Both the position numbers and the translations under genes were made by a program. The notes under the pieces are model-generated. The model was not told the DNA's origin and made no database searches. It worked only from the letters and a program-made list of their open reading frames with translations. This document shows, piece after piece, positions 50,092-58,662 of a stretch of DNA of 64,000 bases. The number at the start of each line of letters is the position of its first letter. The stretch's first letter is position 1. The DNA is taken from positions 1,114,758-1,178,757 of the forward strand of contig CP058998.1 in the NCBI GenBank assembly GCA_013426015.1, read 5' to 3'. Source of the stretch: Candidatus Fermentimicrarchaeum limneticum (GTDB taxonomy: Archaea; Micrarchaeota; Micrarchaeia; Burarchaeales; Fermentimicrarchaeaceae).

Positions 50092-50796
50092 ATGCCAGTT
50101 GAAAAGAAAAGAGAGGAAGAGGATCTAAAAGAGATTATAGGAAGACTTAGGAGACATTCTGATTTCTGGGGCGGCTACCTTGCCGAGAGGCAGGACCTAA
50201 GAAGCCACCCGCCAAGCATATCCGTTGTCGAGACCGTTCCGTTGTTCAAGGAGCGCGGGGTTAAAAAAATAATCGACATTGGCTGTGGAAGCGGCAAGGA
50301 TTCCTTTTTCTTGGCAAAAGAAGGATTCACTGTTTTTGCTTTGGACTCCTCACAACAGTCTATTGGGTTCGTTCGGGACAGGGTTGAGCACGGCAAGGTA
50401 AAGAACGTGCATCCCATCCTCGCTGAAGCCAGCAGGATGAAATTTCCGGATGGAACCTTTGACGCAGCAGTAAACCACCGTGTGCTTGACCTCTGGAAAA
50501 AGAATGAGATAAAAACTATCGTAGACGAGATGGAAAGGGTTGTAAAAGACGGCGGCGTCGTGCTTGTCTCCATGGCTTCTGTCAACAGCAAAATATATGA
50601 AGAGAAACTCCTGGGTCTCGGAAAGGAGATCGAGCCCGGGACCATCCACTATAAAGGATTCACCATGCATTTCTTCTCAGAAGAAGAGATAAGAGATCTG
50701 TTCAAAAATTTCAATTTTATCTCATTTGAGGAGAGGCTATCCACAGATAATGTAAATAAATTCTGGATCCTTCTCGCTGAGAAGAGGAACCACTAG
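50092..50796 (+). CDS. SAM-dependent methyltransferase, class I
   Basis: 234 residues. IIDIGCGSGKDSFFLAKEGF, FALDSSQQSIGFV, FDAAVNHRVLDLWKKNEI and RVVKDGGVVLVSMAS give the class I order; a C-terminal FTMHFFSEEEIRDLFKNFNF resembles thiopurine/tellurite-resistance type methyltransferases (TehB-like). A TATA-like ACTATAAATA is about 25 bases before the ATG, suggesting a leaderless message. Substrate unknown. Confidence 0.82.
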   Translation: MPVEKKREEEDLKEIIGRLRRHSDFWGGYLAERQDLRSHPPSISVVETVPLFKERGVKKIIDIGCGSGKDSFFLAKEGFTVFALDSSQQSIGFVRDRVEHGKVKNVHPILAEASRMKFPDGTFDAAVNHRVLDLWKKNEIKTIVDEMERVVKDGGVVLVSMASVNSKIYEEKLLGLGKEIEPGTIHYKGFTMHFFSEEEIRDLFKNFNFISFEERLSTDNVNKFWILLAEKRNH

Positions 50797-50826
50797 CATA
50801 TATTTTAACCCAATCCACAAAACAAT

Positions 50827-51600
50827 ATGGATCTTTTACAACTCATGCTGCTCGGCCTGCTACAGGGAGTCGCAGAGTGGCTCCCAATAAGCAGCAAGAG
50901 CCAGGTCATGCTGCTGCTCATAGGCGTGTTCAAAATCGACCCATCGCAGTCGCTCTCCCTCAGCATATTCCTGCATATCGGAACCGTCATCGCAGCTTCG
51001 GTCTATTTCAGAAATGAGATTGTCAGAATAGCAAGAATGAAGGAGACAAAACTTCTGCTTTTTCTCTTCCTATCAACCTTGGCAACCGGGATGGTCGGGC
51101 TGCCGCTTTTCATGCTCTTCAGGAAAACATTTGTCCAGTCCACTGGCGAGATTGCAATCGGGTTTATAGGGGCAGGCCTTGTGGTAACAGGAGTCGTGTT
51201 CCTGCTTTCAAGGGAGAAGCAGAGAAGAAGTTACAGGAACGTCAACATATCTGATTCAATCATTGCAGGACTCTCCCAGTCAGTTTCAGTCCTTCCGGGA
51301 GTTTCAAGGAGCGGCATGACCACCGCATCCCTACTCTTCATGGGTTTCTCGCAGGAAGACTCTGTGAAGCTTTCCATGCTTATGAGCATACCCGCCGTCA
51401 TAGGTGCAGAGATAGGCTTCTCGCTGATAGAAGGACTTCCGCCCGTTTCCGCGACTGAGGCGTTAGTACTAATCTCCTCCTCCTTTATTTTCGGATTTAT
51501 CGCGCTAGCCCTCTTCCTGAAACTGGCAAGAAAAATAAACTTCGGTTACTTCTGCATACTGCTCGGCTTAATTGCGCTAATCCCGCTGCTTCATTTGTGA
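50827..51600 (+). CDS. uppP: Undecaprenyl-diphosphatase (UppP/BacA family)
   Basis: 257 residues, about eight hydrophobic helices. LLGLLQGVAEWLPISSKSQVML is the first conserved motif (E-x-L-P-S-S type) and SVLPGVSRSGMTTASLLFMG the second. It removes a phosphate from polyprenyl diphosphate so the carrier can be reused, which fits the uppS gene and glycan locus. The 3' end overlaps rli1 by 10 bases. Confidence 0.9.
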   Translation: MDLLQLMLLGLLQGVAEWLPISSKSQVMLLLIGVFKIDPSQSLSLSIFLHIGTVIAASVYFRNEIVRIARMKETKLLLFLFLSTLATGMVGLPLFMLFRKTFVQSTGEIAIGFIGAGLVVTGVVFLLSREKQRRSYRNVNISDSIIAGLSQSVSVLPGVSRSGMTTASLLFMGFSQEDSVKLSMLMSIPAVIGAEIGFSLIEGLPPVSATEALVLISSSFIFGFIALALFLKLARKINFGYFCILLGLIALIPLLHL

Positions 51601-53354
51601 TAGTAATACTCCCCAGCCTGCTTCTGCTCCCTGTCCATCACCGAACCTGGCTTGTTAACCCTCGGTCTCAGGGAGTCCTTGTCCCTTCTAAGAGTGACAT
51701 CAACGTCCTTGAGGAAGTGGTTCATCCCGTCCCTCTTCCCCTCGGGTTTGTTCGCAAAACCCTCCACACCGCTTCTCCCCTGGAAGACGATGAGCCTGTC
51801 AGAGATGGAATCAATGAGTATGATGTCATGGTCGACTACAAACGCGCTCTTCTCGCTTCCTTCCATCACCCTGCCGAGCACATCTGCAAAAATGAGCCTC
51901 TGCTCCACGTCCAGAAATGCGGAAGGCTCGTCAAGCAGGTAAAGGTCTGCCTCCTGCGAGATGCACAGCGCAATTGCAACCCTCTGCAGCTCCCCCCCAC
52001 TGAGATTCTTGACATTCTTCTCCATCAGCTCAGTTAGGCTGAGCCTCTCCTTGACCTCCTTCTCAAAAACATCCTTGTTCAGGTTGCCAGCGGAGTCAAC
52101 CATCTCCCTCACAGTTCCTTCAAAGTCGGATTTTATGTACTGCGGCTTGTACGCAACCCTCAGCCTGTCCCCAACCTCCCCCTTGTCAGGCTTCTCAACC
52201 CCTGCAAGCAGCTTGACGAAGGTGGATTTCCCAATCGCGTTAGGGCCGATTGCACCTATCACTTCGCCTTTCCTCACATCGCCTGAGGAGCATTTGAGCG
52301 AGAAGCCAGGGTAACCCTTCTCCATCCCTTCATACTGGAAGAGCACCTCCCCTCCCTTCCTCTCAACGCTCCCGGCTGTGAAACGTATCTCCGTCTCCCT
52401 GAACCTGACGTTCTCCTCCTTCAGATAGCCTGCGAGGTATTCGTTTATCCCATTCCTCACTCCCTTCAGTTTTGAAACGACACCGTAGGCGCCACTCACT
52501 CCGTAGAAGACATGCACGTACTCGCTCAGGTAATCCAGCACTGCAAGGTCATGCTCAACAACCATAACCGCTCTGTACTTGGCCAGCTTCTCCAGGTTCC
52601 TCGCAACCTTCAGCCTCTGCTTTATATCCAGATAACTGCTCGGCTCGTCAAAGTAATAAACATCAGCATCCTTCAGATAGGCTGCGCATATCGCCATCCT
52701 TTGCAGTTCTCCGCCGCTGAGGTTTGCAATCTTCCTCCTCAAGCATTCGTTCAGTTCGAACTCATCAACCGCCTCATCAAACTTCTTCCTCTCGTCATTT
52801 CTTTTCAGGAATTTGGAAACTGTTTCCTTGAAAACCTCCGGCAGCCTGTCAATCATCTGCGGCTTGTAGCTGACCTTCACTCCCTTCTTCTTCAGCGACT
52901 CGAAGTAATTCTGAAGCTCCTGCCCCTTGAACTGCCCGATTATGTCCTCCCAGCTGGCGTCCTTCCCATAGTTCCCTAGGTTGGGCTTCAGCCTGCCGCT
53001 CAGTATTTCCAGTGCAGTGCTCTTCCCGATTCCGTTCGCCCCAATCAACCCGACAACAGCGCCTTTTTTAGGCAAAGGGAGGTTGTACAGCCTGAAAGCG
53101 TTAACTCCGTACTGGAAGATGAGCTTCCCTGCCTCATGGGGCAGGTTGATTATCTTTATCGCATTCACAGGGCATTTCTTCACGCATATCCCGCAGCCCG
53201 TGCAAAGGGTCTCAGAGATAACAGGAAATCCTTCAGCGTCTACCGTAACCGTCTCGTCGCCCATCCTCACGCCAGGGCAGACCTTCTGGCACAGGTAGCC
53301 GCACTTCTTCTTAATGCACTTGTCCCTGTCCACTATTGCGATTCTCACTCCCAT
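51591..53354 (-). CDS. rli1: ABCE1/Rli1 ribosome-recycling ATPase
   Basis: 587 residues from ATG 53354. The N-terminal Fe-S domain has eight cysteines (CIKKKCGYLCQKVCP, CTGCGICVKKCP). Two ABC domains follow: Walker A GANGIGKST and GPNAIGKST, signatures LSGGELQRM and LSGGELQRV, Walker B YYFDEPSSYLD and YLLDEPSAFLD. It splits ribosomes after termination or rescue together with aRF1 or Pelota. GTG at 53363 is a weaker start; GTGATTCGT directly precedes the ATG. pelA lies 2.1 kb away, past a toxin-antitoxin cassette and a TnpB element. Confidence 0.95.
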   Translation of the reverse strand: MGVRIAIVDRDKCIKKKCGYLCQKVCPGVRMGDETVTVDAEGFPVISETLCTGCGICVKKCPVNAIKIINLPHEAGKLIFQYGVNAFRLYNLPLPKKGAVVGLIGANGIGKSTALEILSGRLKPNLGNYGKDASWEDIIGQFKGQELQNYFESLKKKGVKVSYKPQMIDRLPEVFKETVSKFLKRNDERKKFDEAVDEFELNECLRRKIANLSGGELQRMAICAAYLKDADVYYFDEPSSYLDIKQRLKVARNLEKLAKYRAVMVVEHDLAVLDYLSEYVHVFYGVSGAYGVVSKLKGVRNGINEYLAGYLKEENVRFRETEIRFTAGSVERKGGEVLFQYEGMEKGYPGFSLKCSSGDVRKGEVIGAIGPNAIGKSTFVKLLAGVEKPDKGEVGDRLRVAYKPQYIKSDFEGTVREMVDSAGNLNKDVFEKEVKERLSLTELMEKNVKNLSGGELQRVAIALCISQEADLYLLDEPSAFLDVEQRLIFADVLGRVMEGSEKSAFVVDHDIILIDSISDRLIVFQGRSGVEGFANKPEGKRDGMNHFLKDVDVTLRRDKDSLRPRVNKPGSVMDREQKQAGEYYYHK

Positions 53355-53440
53355 ACGAATCACTAGAATTTTGACTATCCAATATTATACATTATTGTTT
53401 TGCGATTTTTACATTATAATAGAGTTTGCTTCAGCCCAAC

Positions 53441-53470
53441 TGACATACTCCCACCTCTAAAGAGCGTGGG
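53441..53470 (-). repeat. Solo TnpB-type right end (minus strand)
   Basis: On the minus strand CCCAC-G-CTCT-TT-AGAG-GTGGG (53450-53470) is followed by AGTATGTCA, which matches the right-end tail AGCATGTCA of both TnpB elements. No tnpB precedes it; instead the toxin gene ends 23 bases upstream. Confidence 0.7.
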
Positions 53471-53493
53471 CTTTCCCGCTATATTGTGGTAAA
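53466..53493 (-). repeat. 28-bp inverted repeat flanking the toxin-antitoxin cassette (left arm)
   Basis: Reverse complement matches 54126-54153 at 26 of 28 positions (shared core TTTACCACAATATAGC). It begins directly after the toxin stop codon. The two arms enclose the toxin-antitoxin genes. Confidence 0.88.
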
Positions 53494-53760
53494 CTATCCA
53501 TAAACCTTATCGTGATGCTCATAGTCGAGAATCCTCACCAGTTTCCTATCCTCTTCTACTTCATAGATAAGCACGAATGATTTTCCTATATGCACTCTTC
53601 TTGCGCCATGCATGTCCCCCCTCAGTGGCTTAAACTGATACGGGTTCTCAAGAATTTCCTGAACCTTCCGGTTAATTATTTTCAGCTGAGCTTTGTCCTT
53701 CTTCGCAAGCTTCCTGAACTTCCTTTCGGTATGCTCCTCGACTTCAAGGGAATACGCCAT
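53494..53760 (-). CDS. RelE-family toxin
   Basis: 88 residues. MAYSLEVEEHTERKFRKLAKKDKAQLKIINRKVQEIL, then NPYQFKPLRGDMHGARRVHIGKSFVLIYEVEEDRKLVRILDYEHHDKVYG. The K-P-L-R-G...R-R-V-H-I-G-S-F-V-L-I-Y core and the H-H-D-x-V-Y end are the classical RelE/YoeB-like pattern. It would cleave mRNA in the ribosomal A site. It lies 2 bases after its antitoxin. It is clearly different from the toxin at 1848. Confidence 0.87.
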   Translation of the reverse strand: MAYSLEVEEHTERKFRKLAKKDKAQLKIINRKVQEILENPYQFKPLRGDMHGARRVHIGKSFVLIYEVEEDRKLVRILDYEHHDKVYG

Positions 53761-53762
53761 GG

Positions 53763-53993
53763 CTACAACCCAAAGTGCTCCTTGAAGTTCTTGACCCTGA
53801 TGAACTTGCCCTTCCTAATTTTCTTCAGTTTTTCCGCGTACTCCGGCCTAAGAGCAGGCTCCAGCACCTTCTCCTCATACTCCATAGCCATAAGCTCTAT
53901 TGCTTGGGACTTGTCGTTTAAGCCATGCTTTGCCTTGACTACAGCGAGCACCCGATTGGCATGCTCGGAAATGTCTATAACCGCCTGTACCAT
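53763..53993 (-). CDS. Antitoxin of the RelE pair (DUF2683-like)
   Basis: 76 residues from ATG 53993, six bases after GAGGTGG; the open frame extends five codons further. MVQAVIDISEHANRVLAVVKAKHGLNDKSQAIELMAMEYEEKVLEP is a ribbon-helix-helix-like N-terminus of the kind found in archaeal DUF2683 antitoxins. The C-terminal half (RKGKFIRVKNFKEHFGL) likely binds the toxin. The 90 bases upstream hold repeated GTATATAC palindromes, probably its operators. Confidence 0.82.
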   Translation of the reverse strand: MVQAVIDISEHANRVLAVVKAKHGLNDKSQAIELMAMEYEEKVLEPALRPEYAEKLKKIRKGKFIRVKNFKEHFGL

Positions 53994-54020
53994 CCAAAAC
54001 CACCTCACGGAACTTTAACG

Positions 54021-54077
54021 GTATATATACGAAGGGTTTGTATATACATATATACGGTATTAATACGGAGTATATAC
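54021..54077 (-). promoter_or_regulatory. Operator-like palindromes upstream of the antitoxin
   Basis: GTATATATAC (54021-54030) and two GTATATAC sites (54040-54047 and 54070-54077), all perfect palindromes, lie 28-84 bases upstream of the antitoxin start and overlap its AT-rich promoter. Repeated palindromes at this place suit binding by a dimeric ribbon-helix-helix antitoxin that represses its own operon. Confidence 0.5.
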
Positions 54078-54125
54078 GACATTCTGAGTTATATCCGTAT
54101 TCTATTGAAAGCAGTGTCTTCCGCA

Positions 54126-54153
54126 TTTACCACAATATAGCAGGAAATCCCAC
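54126..54153 (+). repeat. 28-bp inverted repeat flanking the toxin-antitoxin cassette (right arm)
   Basis: Partner of 53466-53493. It runs straight into the left-end hairpin of TnpB element 2, so the same sequence is both cassette border and element end. Confidence 0.88.
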
Positions 54154-55444
54154 ACCTTTTAAGGGTGGGATGAAAGCAAATTTACGTATGCCTCCATAAA
54201 TTCACAACCACCATTTATTAACTTTCACTGGAAAGTTACCCTTCCCAGAGGTTTATAAAGGGAAAAAGAGATGTAAATAACGTCTATGCGAGCCTACAAA
54301 TTTAGAATCTATCCTTCAAAGAAGCAGGAAACAGAGATGCATGGGCACCTGTGGATTTCCAAAAACCTGTGGAACAAACTTCTTGAAGCAAACAAAAAGA
54401 AGTATGAAGAGGAAAAGAAATTTATTCCAAAATCTGAAATGCAGAGAATGGTAAAGGAATGTGGTCTCTATTCCCAGACAGCACAGGTTTTGTCCCACAG
54501 ACTGTACAATTCAATCAAAATGAAAGTGAAAGCAAAGAATGAAGGGAAGAAAACAGGCTTCCCCCGCTTCAAATCATTTGAAAGAATGAAGAGCTTACAT
54601 TACCCTCAGTTTGGATTTTCCCTTGAGAATAAACTCAAAATCACTCCCTTTGGTGAGATTGCAATAAAGAAGCATAGAGAGATAACCGGAAGAATCAAGA
54701 CTCTTACTCTGAAAAGAGAATCTTCTGGAAAGTGGTTTGCAATATTCACTGTTGAACAGGGGAAACAGCAGCCGAAGATAAACGGGGGAGAGGCTGTTGG
54801 TATTGATTTGGGATTGAAGAACTTTGTCACCTTCTCAAATGGCAAAATAATCCAAAACCCAAGACATCTGAAAAGATGGGAGGACAAACTTGTTTTCATA
54901 CAAAGAGAACTTTCAAAAAAGAAGAAAGGAGGTAGCAACAGGAAGAAGGCAAAAGTAAGGGTTGCAAAATTACATGAAAAAATAGCAGACTGCAGGAGAG
55001 ACTTCCTGCACAAGATTTCAACTGAACTGGTTAATGATTATTCCATCATTGCATTGGAAAAACTTGCCTCAAAAGAAATGTCAGAGGAAAATTACGGCAA
55101 GCAGATAAGAGATGCAGGATGGAACATGTTTGCAAACATGCTTGCATACAAGGCGGAAGGAGCTGGATGCAAGGTTGTGTTTGTAGACCCAAGAAATACA
55201 ACTAAAGAATGCAGCAGCTGTGGGGCACTAGTAGACAAGACACTACGGGATAGGGCGCATAACTGTCCTTTCTGTGGTCTAAGTATTGATAGAGACCTAA
55301 ATGCTGCGCGTGTTATACTCATAAGAGCTACCGAGGGGCACTCGGGAAGTAACGCCTGCAATTCCTTGCAGAAGGAGAGAGATGCTGCAATAGCAACGTC
55401 TGTGAAGCAGGAAGCACTCATCCTCTAGGGGTGGGAGCATGTCA
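54149..55444 (+). mobile_element. IS605/IS1341-type TnpB element 2 (no tnpA)
   Basis: Left hairpin CCCAC-A-CCTT-TT-AAGG-GTGGG then ATGAAAGC (54149-54177), promoter TTTATAAAG (54252-54260) and tnpB. The right end is hairpin 55417-55435 plus AGCATGTCA. It shares the TTTCACTGGAAAGTTACCC block with element 1. It lies between the toxin-antitoxin cassette and pelA. Exact ends are estimates. Confidence 0.78.
54286..55428 (+). CDS. tnpB: TnpB RNA-guided nuclease, copy 2
   Basis: 380 residues. RuvC acids D174 (VGIDLGL), E258 (IIALEKL) and D335/D337 (SIDRDLNAA), and zinc-ribbon cysteines CSSC and CPFC, are all intact. It is roughly two thirds identical to copy 1 by eye, most similar after residue 100, so the two are related but not a recent duplicate. 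It stops at TAG inside the right-end hairpin, the normal layout. It is probably an active nuclease. Confidence 0.92.
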   Translation: MRAYKFRIYPSKKQETEMHGHLWISKNLWNKLLEANKKKYEEEKKFIPKSEMQRMVKECGLYSQTAQVLSHRLYNSIKMKVKAKNEGKKTGFPRFKSFERMKSLHYPQFGFSLENKLKITPFGEIAIKKHREITGRIKTLTLKRESSGKWFAIFTVEQGKQQPKINGGEAVGIDLGLKNFVTFSNGKIIQNPRHLKRWEDKLVFIQRELSKKKKGGSNRKKAKVRVAKLHEKIADCRRDFLHKISTELVNDYSIIALEKLASKEMSEENYGKQIRDAGWNMFANMLAYKAEGAGCKVVFVDPRNTTKECSSCGALVDKTLRDRAHNCPFCGLSIDRDLNAARVILIRATEGHSGSNACNSLQKERDAAIATSVKQEALIL

Positions 55445-55488
55445 CTCATGCACTAAATTTAATAATCATCTAATCTCTAACTCTTCTC

Positions 55489-56526
55489 ATGAAGGTTCTG
55501 AGCTTTGACAGGAAGGAGGGGAGGATGAAACTGGTACCCGAGGTGCTGGAGGACCTGTGGCATCTGGAGCGGGTTCTCGAGCCGGGAGATGTGGTCTCCT
55601 CCTCCTCGACAAGGGTTTTCAAGGCATCAGAAGCAGGCGAGGAGGAGAGGAAGAAGGTGCATGTCGAGCTGCAGGCGGAGAAGATAGACTTCAGCAAGTC
55701 CGCCAGCAAGCTTAGGATTACTGGCAAGATAATAGGCGGAGGGCCCGAGGAGTACATCCAGATTGGCAGATACCACACCATTGATGTTGAACTGCAGAAG
55801 CCTTTTGAAATAAGGAAGGAGTGGAAGAACCACCAGATCCAGAGGATTGAGAAGGCAAAGCAGAGCTCAAAAAAGCCGTTGATAGGCATCGTAGTGATGG
55901 ATGAGGGAAAAGCATTGTTTGCAACAGTCCGGGAGTACGGGGTTGAATTCGGCCCTGAGCTGAACAGCAGGATTTCCAAAGGGGACGAGAAGTTTGAGGA
56001 GAAGCGCAGCCAGTTCTTCGGCGACGTGATGAAGCAGGTCAGGGATATGAAAGTGGGGAGGATTATCGTGGCTGGGCCTGGCTTTGCAAAAGATAATCTG
56101 AAGAAGTTCATCTCGGACAGGGATGAGGAGCTGTTGAAGAAGCTTAGTTTCGAATCCTGCAGCACTGCTGAGGAGAGCGGCGTTTACGAGCTCCTCAAGA
56201 AAGGCGTGCTCTCAAAAATTGCAGATGAACAGAGGGTTCAGGAGGAGTTCTCACTGCTGGAGAGCTTCATGAAAGAGCTGTCAAGGGAAAGCGGGCTTGC
56301 CGTTTATGGAGCGGAGGAAGTGAGGAAAGCGTTGGAATGCAGGGCTGTTGCAAAGCTCCTGGTTGTAGACGAACTTCTCAGAAAGGACAAGAAAATTGAA
56401 GAACTGCTTGACGACGCAGAAAAGACGAAGGCAGAGATATCACTATTCAGCTCGGAGAGTGAGGCTGGTAAGCAGCTCACGGGCCTGTCAGGAATAGCCG
56501 CCATATTGAGATTTGCGATAAGATAG
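55489..56526 (+). CDS. pelA: Pelota (archaeal Dom34)
   Basis: 345 residues, typical archaeal length. The Sm-like N-terminal domain (MKVLSFDRKEGRMKLVPEVLEDLWHLERVLEPGD), HTIDVELQKPFEIRKEW, central IGIVVMDEGKALFATV and C-terminal VYGAEEVRKALECRAVAKLLVVDELL. It recognises stalled ribosomes with an empty A site and, with aEF1-alpha and ABCE1, rescues them. A TATA-like CTAAATTTAATAA lies upstream. aglB-2 follows directly. Confidence 0.93.
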   Translation: MKVLSFDRKEGRMKLVPEVLEDLWHLERVLEPGDVVSSSSTRVFKASEAGEEERKKVHVELQAEKIDFSKSASKLRITGKIIGGGPEEYIQIGRYHTIDVELQKPFEIRKEWKNHQIQRIEKAKQSSKKPLIGIVVMDEGKALFATVREYGVEFGPELNSRISKGDEKFEEKRSQFFGDVMKQVRDMKVGRIIVAGPGFAKDNLKKFISDRDEELLKKLSFESCSTAEESGVYELLKKGVLSKIADEQRVQEEFSLLESFMKELSRESGLAVYGAEEVRKALECRAVAKLLVVDELLRKDKKIEELLDDAEKTKAEISLFSSESEAGKQLTGLSGIAAILRFAIR

Positions 56527-56536
56527 AGTGGTGCCG

Positions 56537-58573
56537 ATGTTGTTAAACAAGGAGATTCTTGCAACGATCTTCGCCGTAATCATCATCGCAGCTCTGACTA
56601 CATCAATCACGCCATACCTGAAGCATTTCGACCCCTGGTACCACTACAGGATTGCGAAATACACCCTTGAACAGGGCCTGAGGCCTTCCTTTGACCAGCT
56701 TTCGAACATGGGGGAGAATATAATATACCCGCCTCTGCTGCACTACCTGCTTGCCATCCCGGCCCACATACCGGGTTTGGATCTGATGGCCGTGGCGCAG
56801 GTCTACCCGCTTGTTGCAGGAATGCTCGCAATTGTCTTCATCTTTCTGTTCGCAAGAGAAATCTTCGGGGAAAGGACAGCCCTCCTATCAGCACTGCTCC
56901 TCTCGCTTATGCCGGTTTTCAAAGCAACTACGACCTTTGGATACTGCGACCATGATGCACTGGACTTCGTCTTCATCCTATCGGCATTCTTCTTCTTTGT
57001 AAAAGCGATAAAGAAGGAGGAATCAGCCCCTCCGGCTGAGCCGCAGTCCTTCAACTTGAAGGATGGCGGATGGGTTGAAACGCAGAAAAAAGAGCAGCCC
57101 AGGATTGAGAGTCCCCCCAAGAACAGATTCATGTATTACGCCTTGGCTGGCGTCTCTGCAGGGCTGTTTGCCCTCACCTGGCTGGGCTTTCCAATGCTTG
57201 TTGTCACCCTGTCGGCTTTCGTGCTGCTGCTGTCCTTCCTTAACCCCTACATGAGGCTGCTTGACAAAGACATGGTGATTGGCTTCCTGATCCTCTCCGT
57301 AGTATTCTCCGGAATCGCCTCACTCTGGTACGGGACTGAGATAGCCCCTATTCTGTCCCTTGCGCTGTTTTCAACCGCCTTTTCCTACGTATCCCTGAGG
57401 CTTGAGAATAACAGGAGAGCGCTCCCTATACTTATCGGCATAATAATCGTATGCTCCCTGCCCATCCTCCTGTTCTTCAGGAGCTGGATCGTTGATGCAG
57501 GGCTCACCTATATCGGGTTAAGGGACAGGGAGGTTCAGCTGGAATATGTTGCCGAGCTCATGGCACCGGACTTCAACCAGATATTCCAGAATTACGATGT
57601 GCAGCTTCTGCCCTTCGTCCTTGGCTTGGGCCTTTTCGTAACCTCCCAGAAGGATTTCAGGAGGGAGAACATCTTCTTCATCACTTCCTTCATAATATTC
57701 ATATTTCTTGCCTCGAGCGCGATAAGGTTCCTCCAGTACTTCGGGTTCTTCGTTTCAATCCTTGCAGCCTACTTCATCAACAAGATCTCAGAGGTGCTAA
57801 GCTCGTCCCTGAAGAGGGACGTTTTCATGCCAGTACTGCTTGTCCTGGCTCTTTTTATGCTCTACATAGCCCCGCAGATAGTCCAATCCTCAATTTCAGA
57901 CGACTGGTACAGCTCTCTGCAGTGGCTCAGGAACAACTCAAACCAAGCAGATGTAGTGATGAACTGGTGGGATTACTCGCCATGGGTGAACGCAATTGCC
58001 GAGAGGAAGACGGTGGTGAACAACCAGCCTCCAGGAAGGTTTGATGACTCGATGGTATTCTTCGGTACATCTGACTGGGAGAAAGCGCATAAGATACTCC
58101 TGAAATACAACGTGAGCTACGTTGTGGTGAGCAGGGGCACAATCACCAAAATACAGGCTGCTGAAAAATTCATCGATGAGAAGATTGATTTCCAAAGCGC
58201 CCCAACCACGAGGGAGGGTCCCCTGTACTCGCTTCGTTTCAGCAACAAGTTCAAAACCTACTTCGACCCGAATTCGGAGGTTGCGTGGGACGAGTATGCC
58301 GGGGGGAAGAAGATGTATTACAGGAAGATCGGGCTGTTCAATGATCAGGTGTACAAAACCCAGTATTTTGAAGCCAACCTGACTGGAGTTGATTTCAACA
58401 ACGACTACCTCTTCATATTCTCCGATGTCTTCCTGAGGATACCTTCAGAAACAGAGAAGAGGGTGTTCTTTGACCTGATGTTCACTGAGTCAGACATCCC
58501 TTACTTGGAGCTGGTGAAGGAGGGGGGAGAGGTCAGGATTTATAAGGTGCAGCTTGAGAATTTCACTCCCTAG
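56537..58573 (+). CDS. aglB: Oligosaccharyltransferase AglB/STT3, short form
   Basis: 678 residues from ATG 56537; GTG codons at 56528 and 56531 are alternatives. The first acidic motif is HFDPWYHYR near residue 33. About 11-13 hydrophobic helices follow, then the catalytic WWDYS at 477-481. A hydrophilic insert (about 155-190, KKEESAPPAEP) lies in a cytoplasmic loop. The C-terminal domain is about 200 residues, smaller than in the copy at 27818. Two STT3 paralogues suggest different glycan donors or acceptor sets. It follows pelA with only 10 bases between. Confidence 0.9.
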   Translation: MLLNKEILATIFAVIIIAALTTSITPYLKHFDPWYHYRIAKYTLEQGLRPSFDQLSNMGENIIYPPLLHYLLAIPAHIPGLDLMAVAQVYPLVAGMLAIVFIFLFAREIFGERTALLSALLLSLMPVFKATTTFGYCDHDALDFVFILSAFFFFVKAIKKEESAPPAEPQSFNLKDGGWVETQKKEQPRIESPPKNRFMYYALAGVSAGLFALTWLGFPMLVVTLSAFVLLLSFLNPYMRLLDKDMVIGFLILSVVFSGIASLWYGTEIAPILSLALFSTAFSYVSLRLENNRRALPILIGIIIVCSLPILLFFRSWIVDAGLTYIGLRDREVQLEYVAELMAPDFNQIFQNYDVQLLPFVLGLGLFVTSQKDFRRENIFFITSFIIFIFLASSAIRFLQYFGFFVSILAAYFINKISEVLSSSLKRDVFMPVLLVLALFMLYIAPQIVQSSISDDWYSSLQWLRNNSNQADVVMNWWDYSPWVNAIAERKTVVNNQPPGRFDDSMVFFGTSDWEKAHKILLKYNVSYVVVSRGTITKIQAAEKFIDEKIDFQSAPTTREGPLYSLRFSNKFKTYFDPNSEVAWDEYAGGKKMYYRKIGLFNDQVYKTQYFEANLTGVDFNNDYLFIFSDVFLRIPSETEKRVFFDLMFTESDIPYLELVKEGGEVRIYKVQLENFTP

Positions 58574-58662
58574 CGTGACGAGAGCTGAACGAATCGAGGG
58601 ATAGCTTTTTAAATCTGCGTTAAGTATAATTAACTCAAAATATTGAAATAGGTTAGTTGAAC

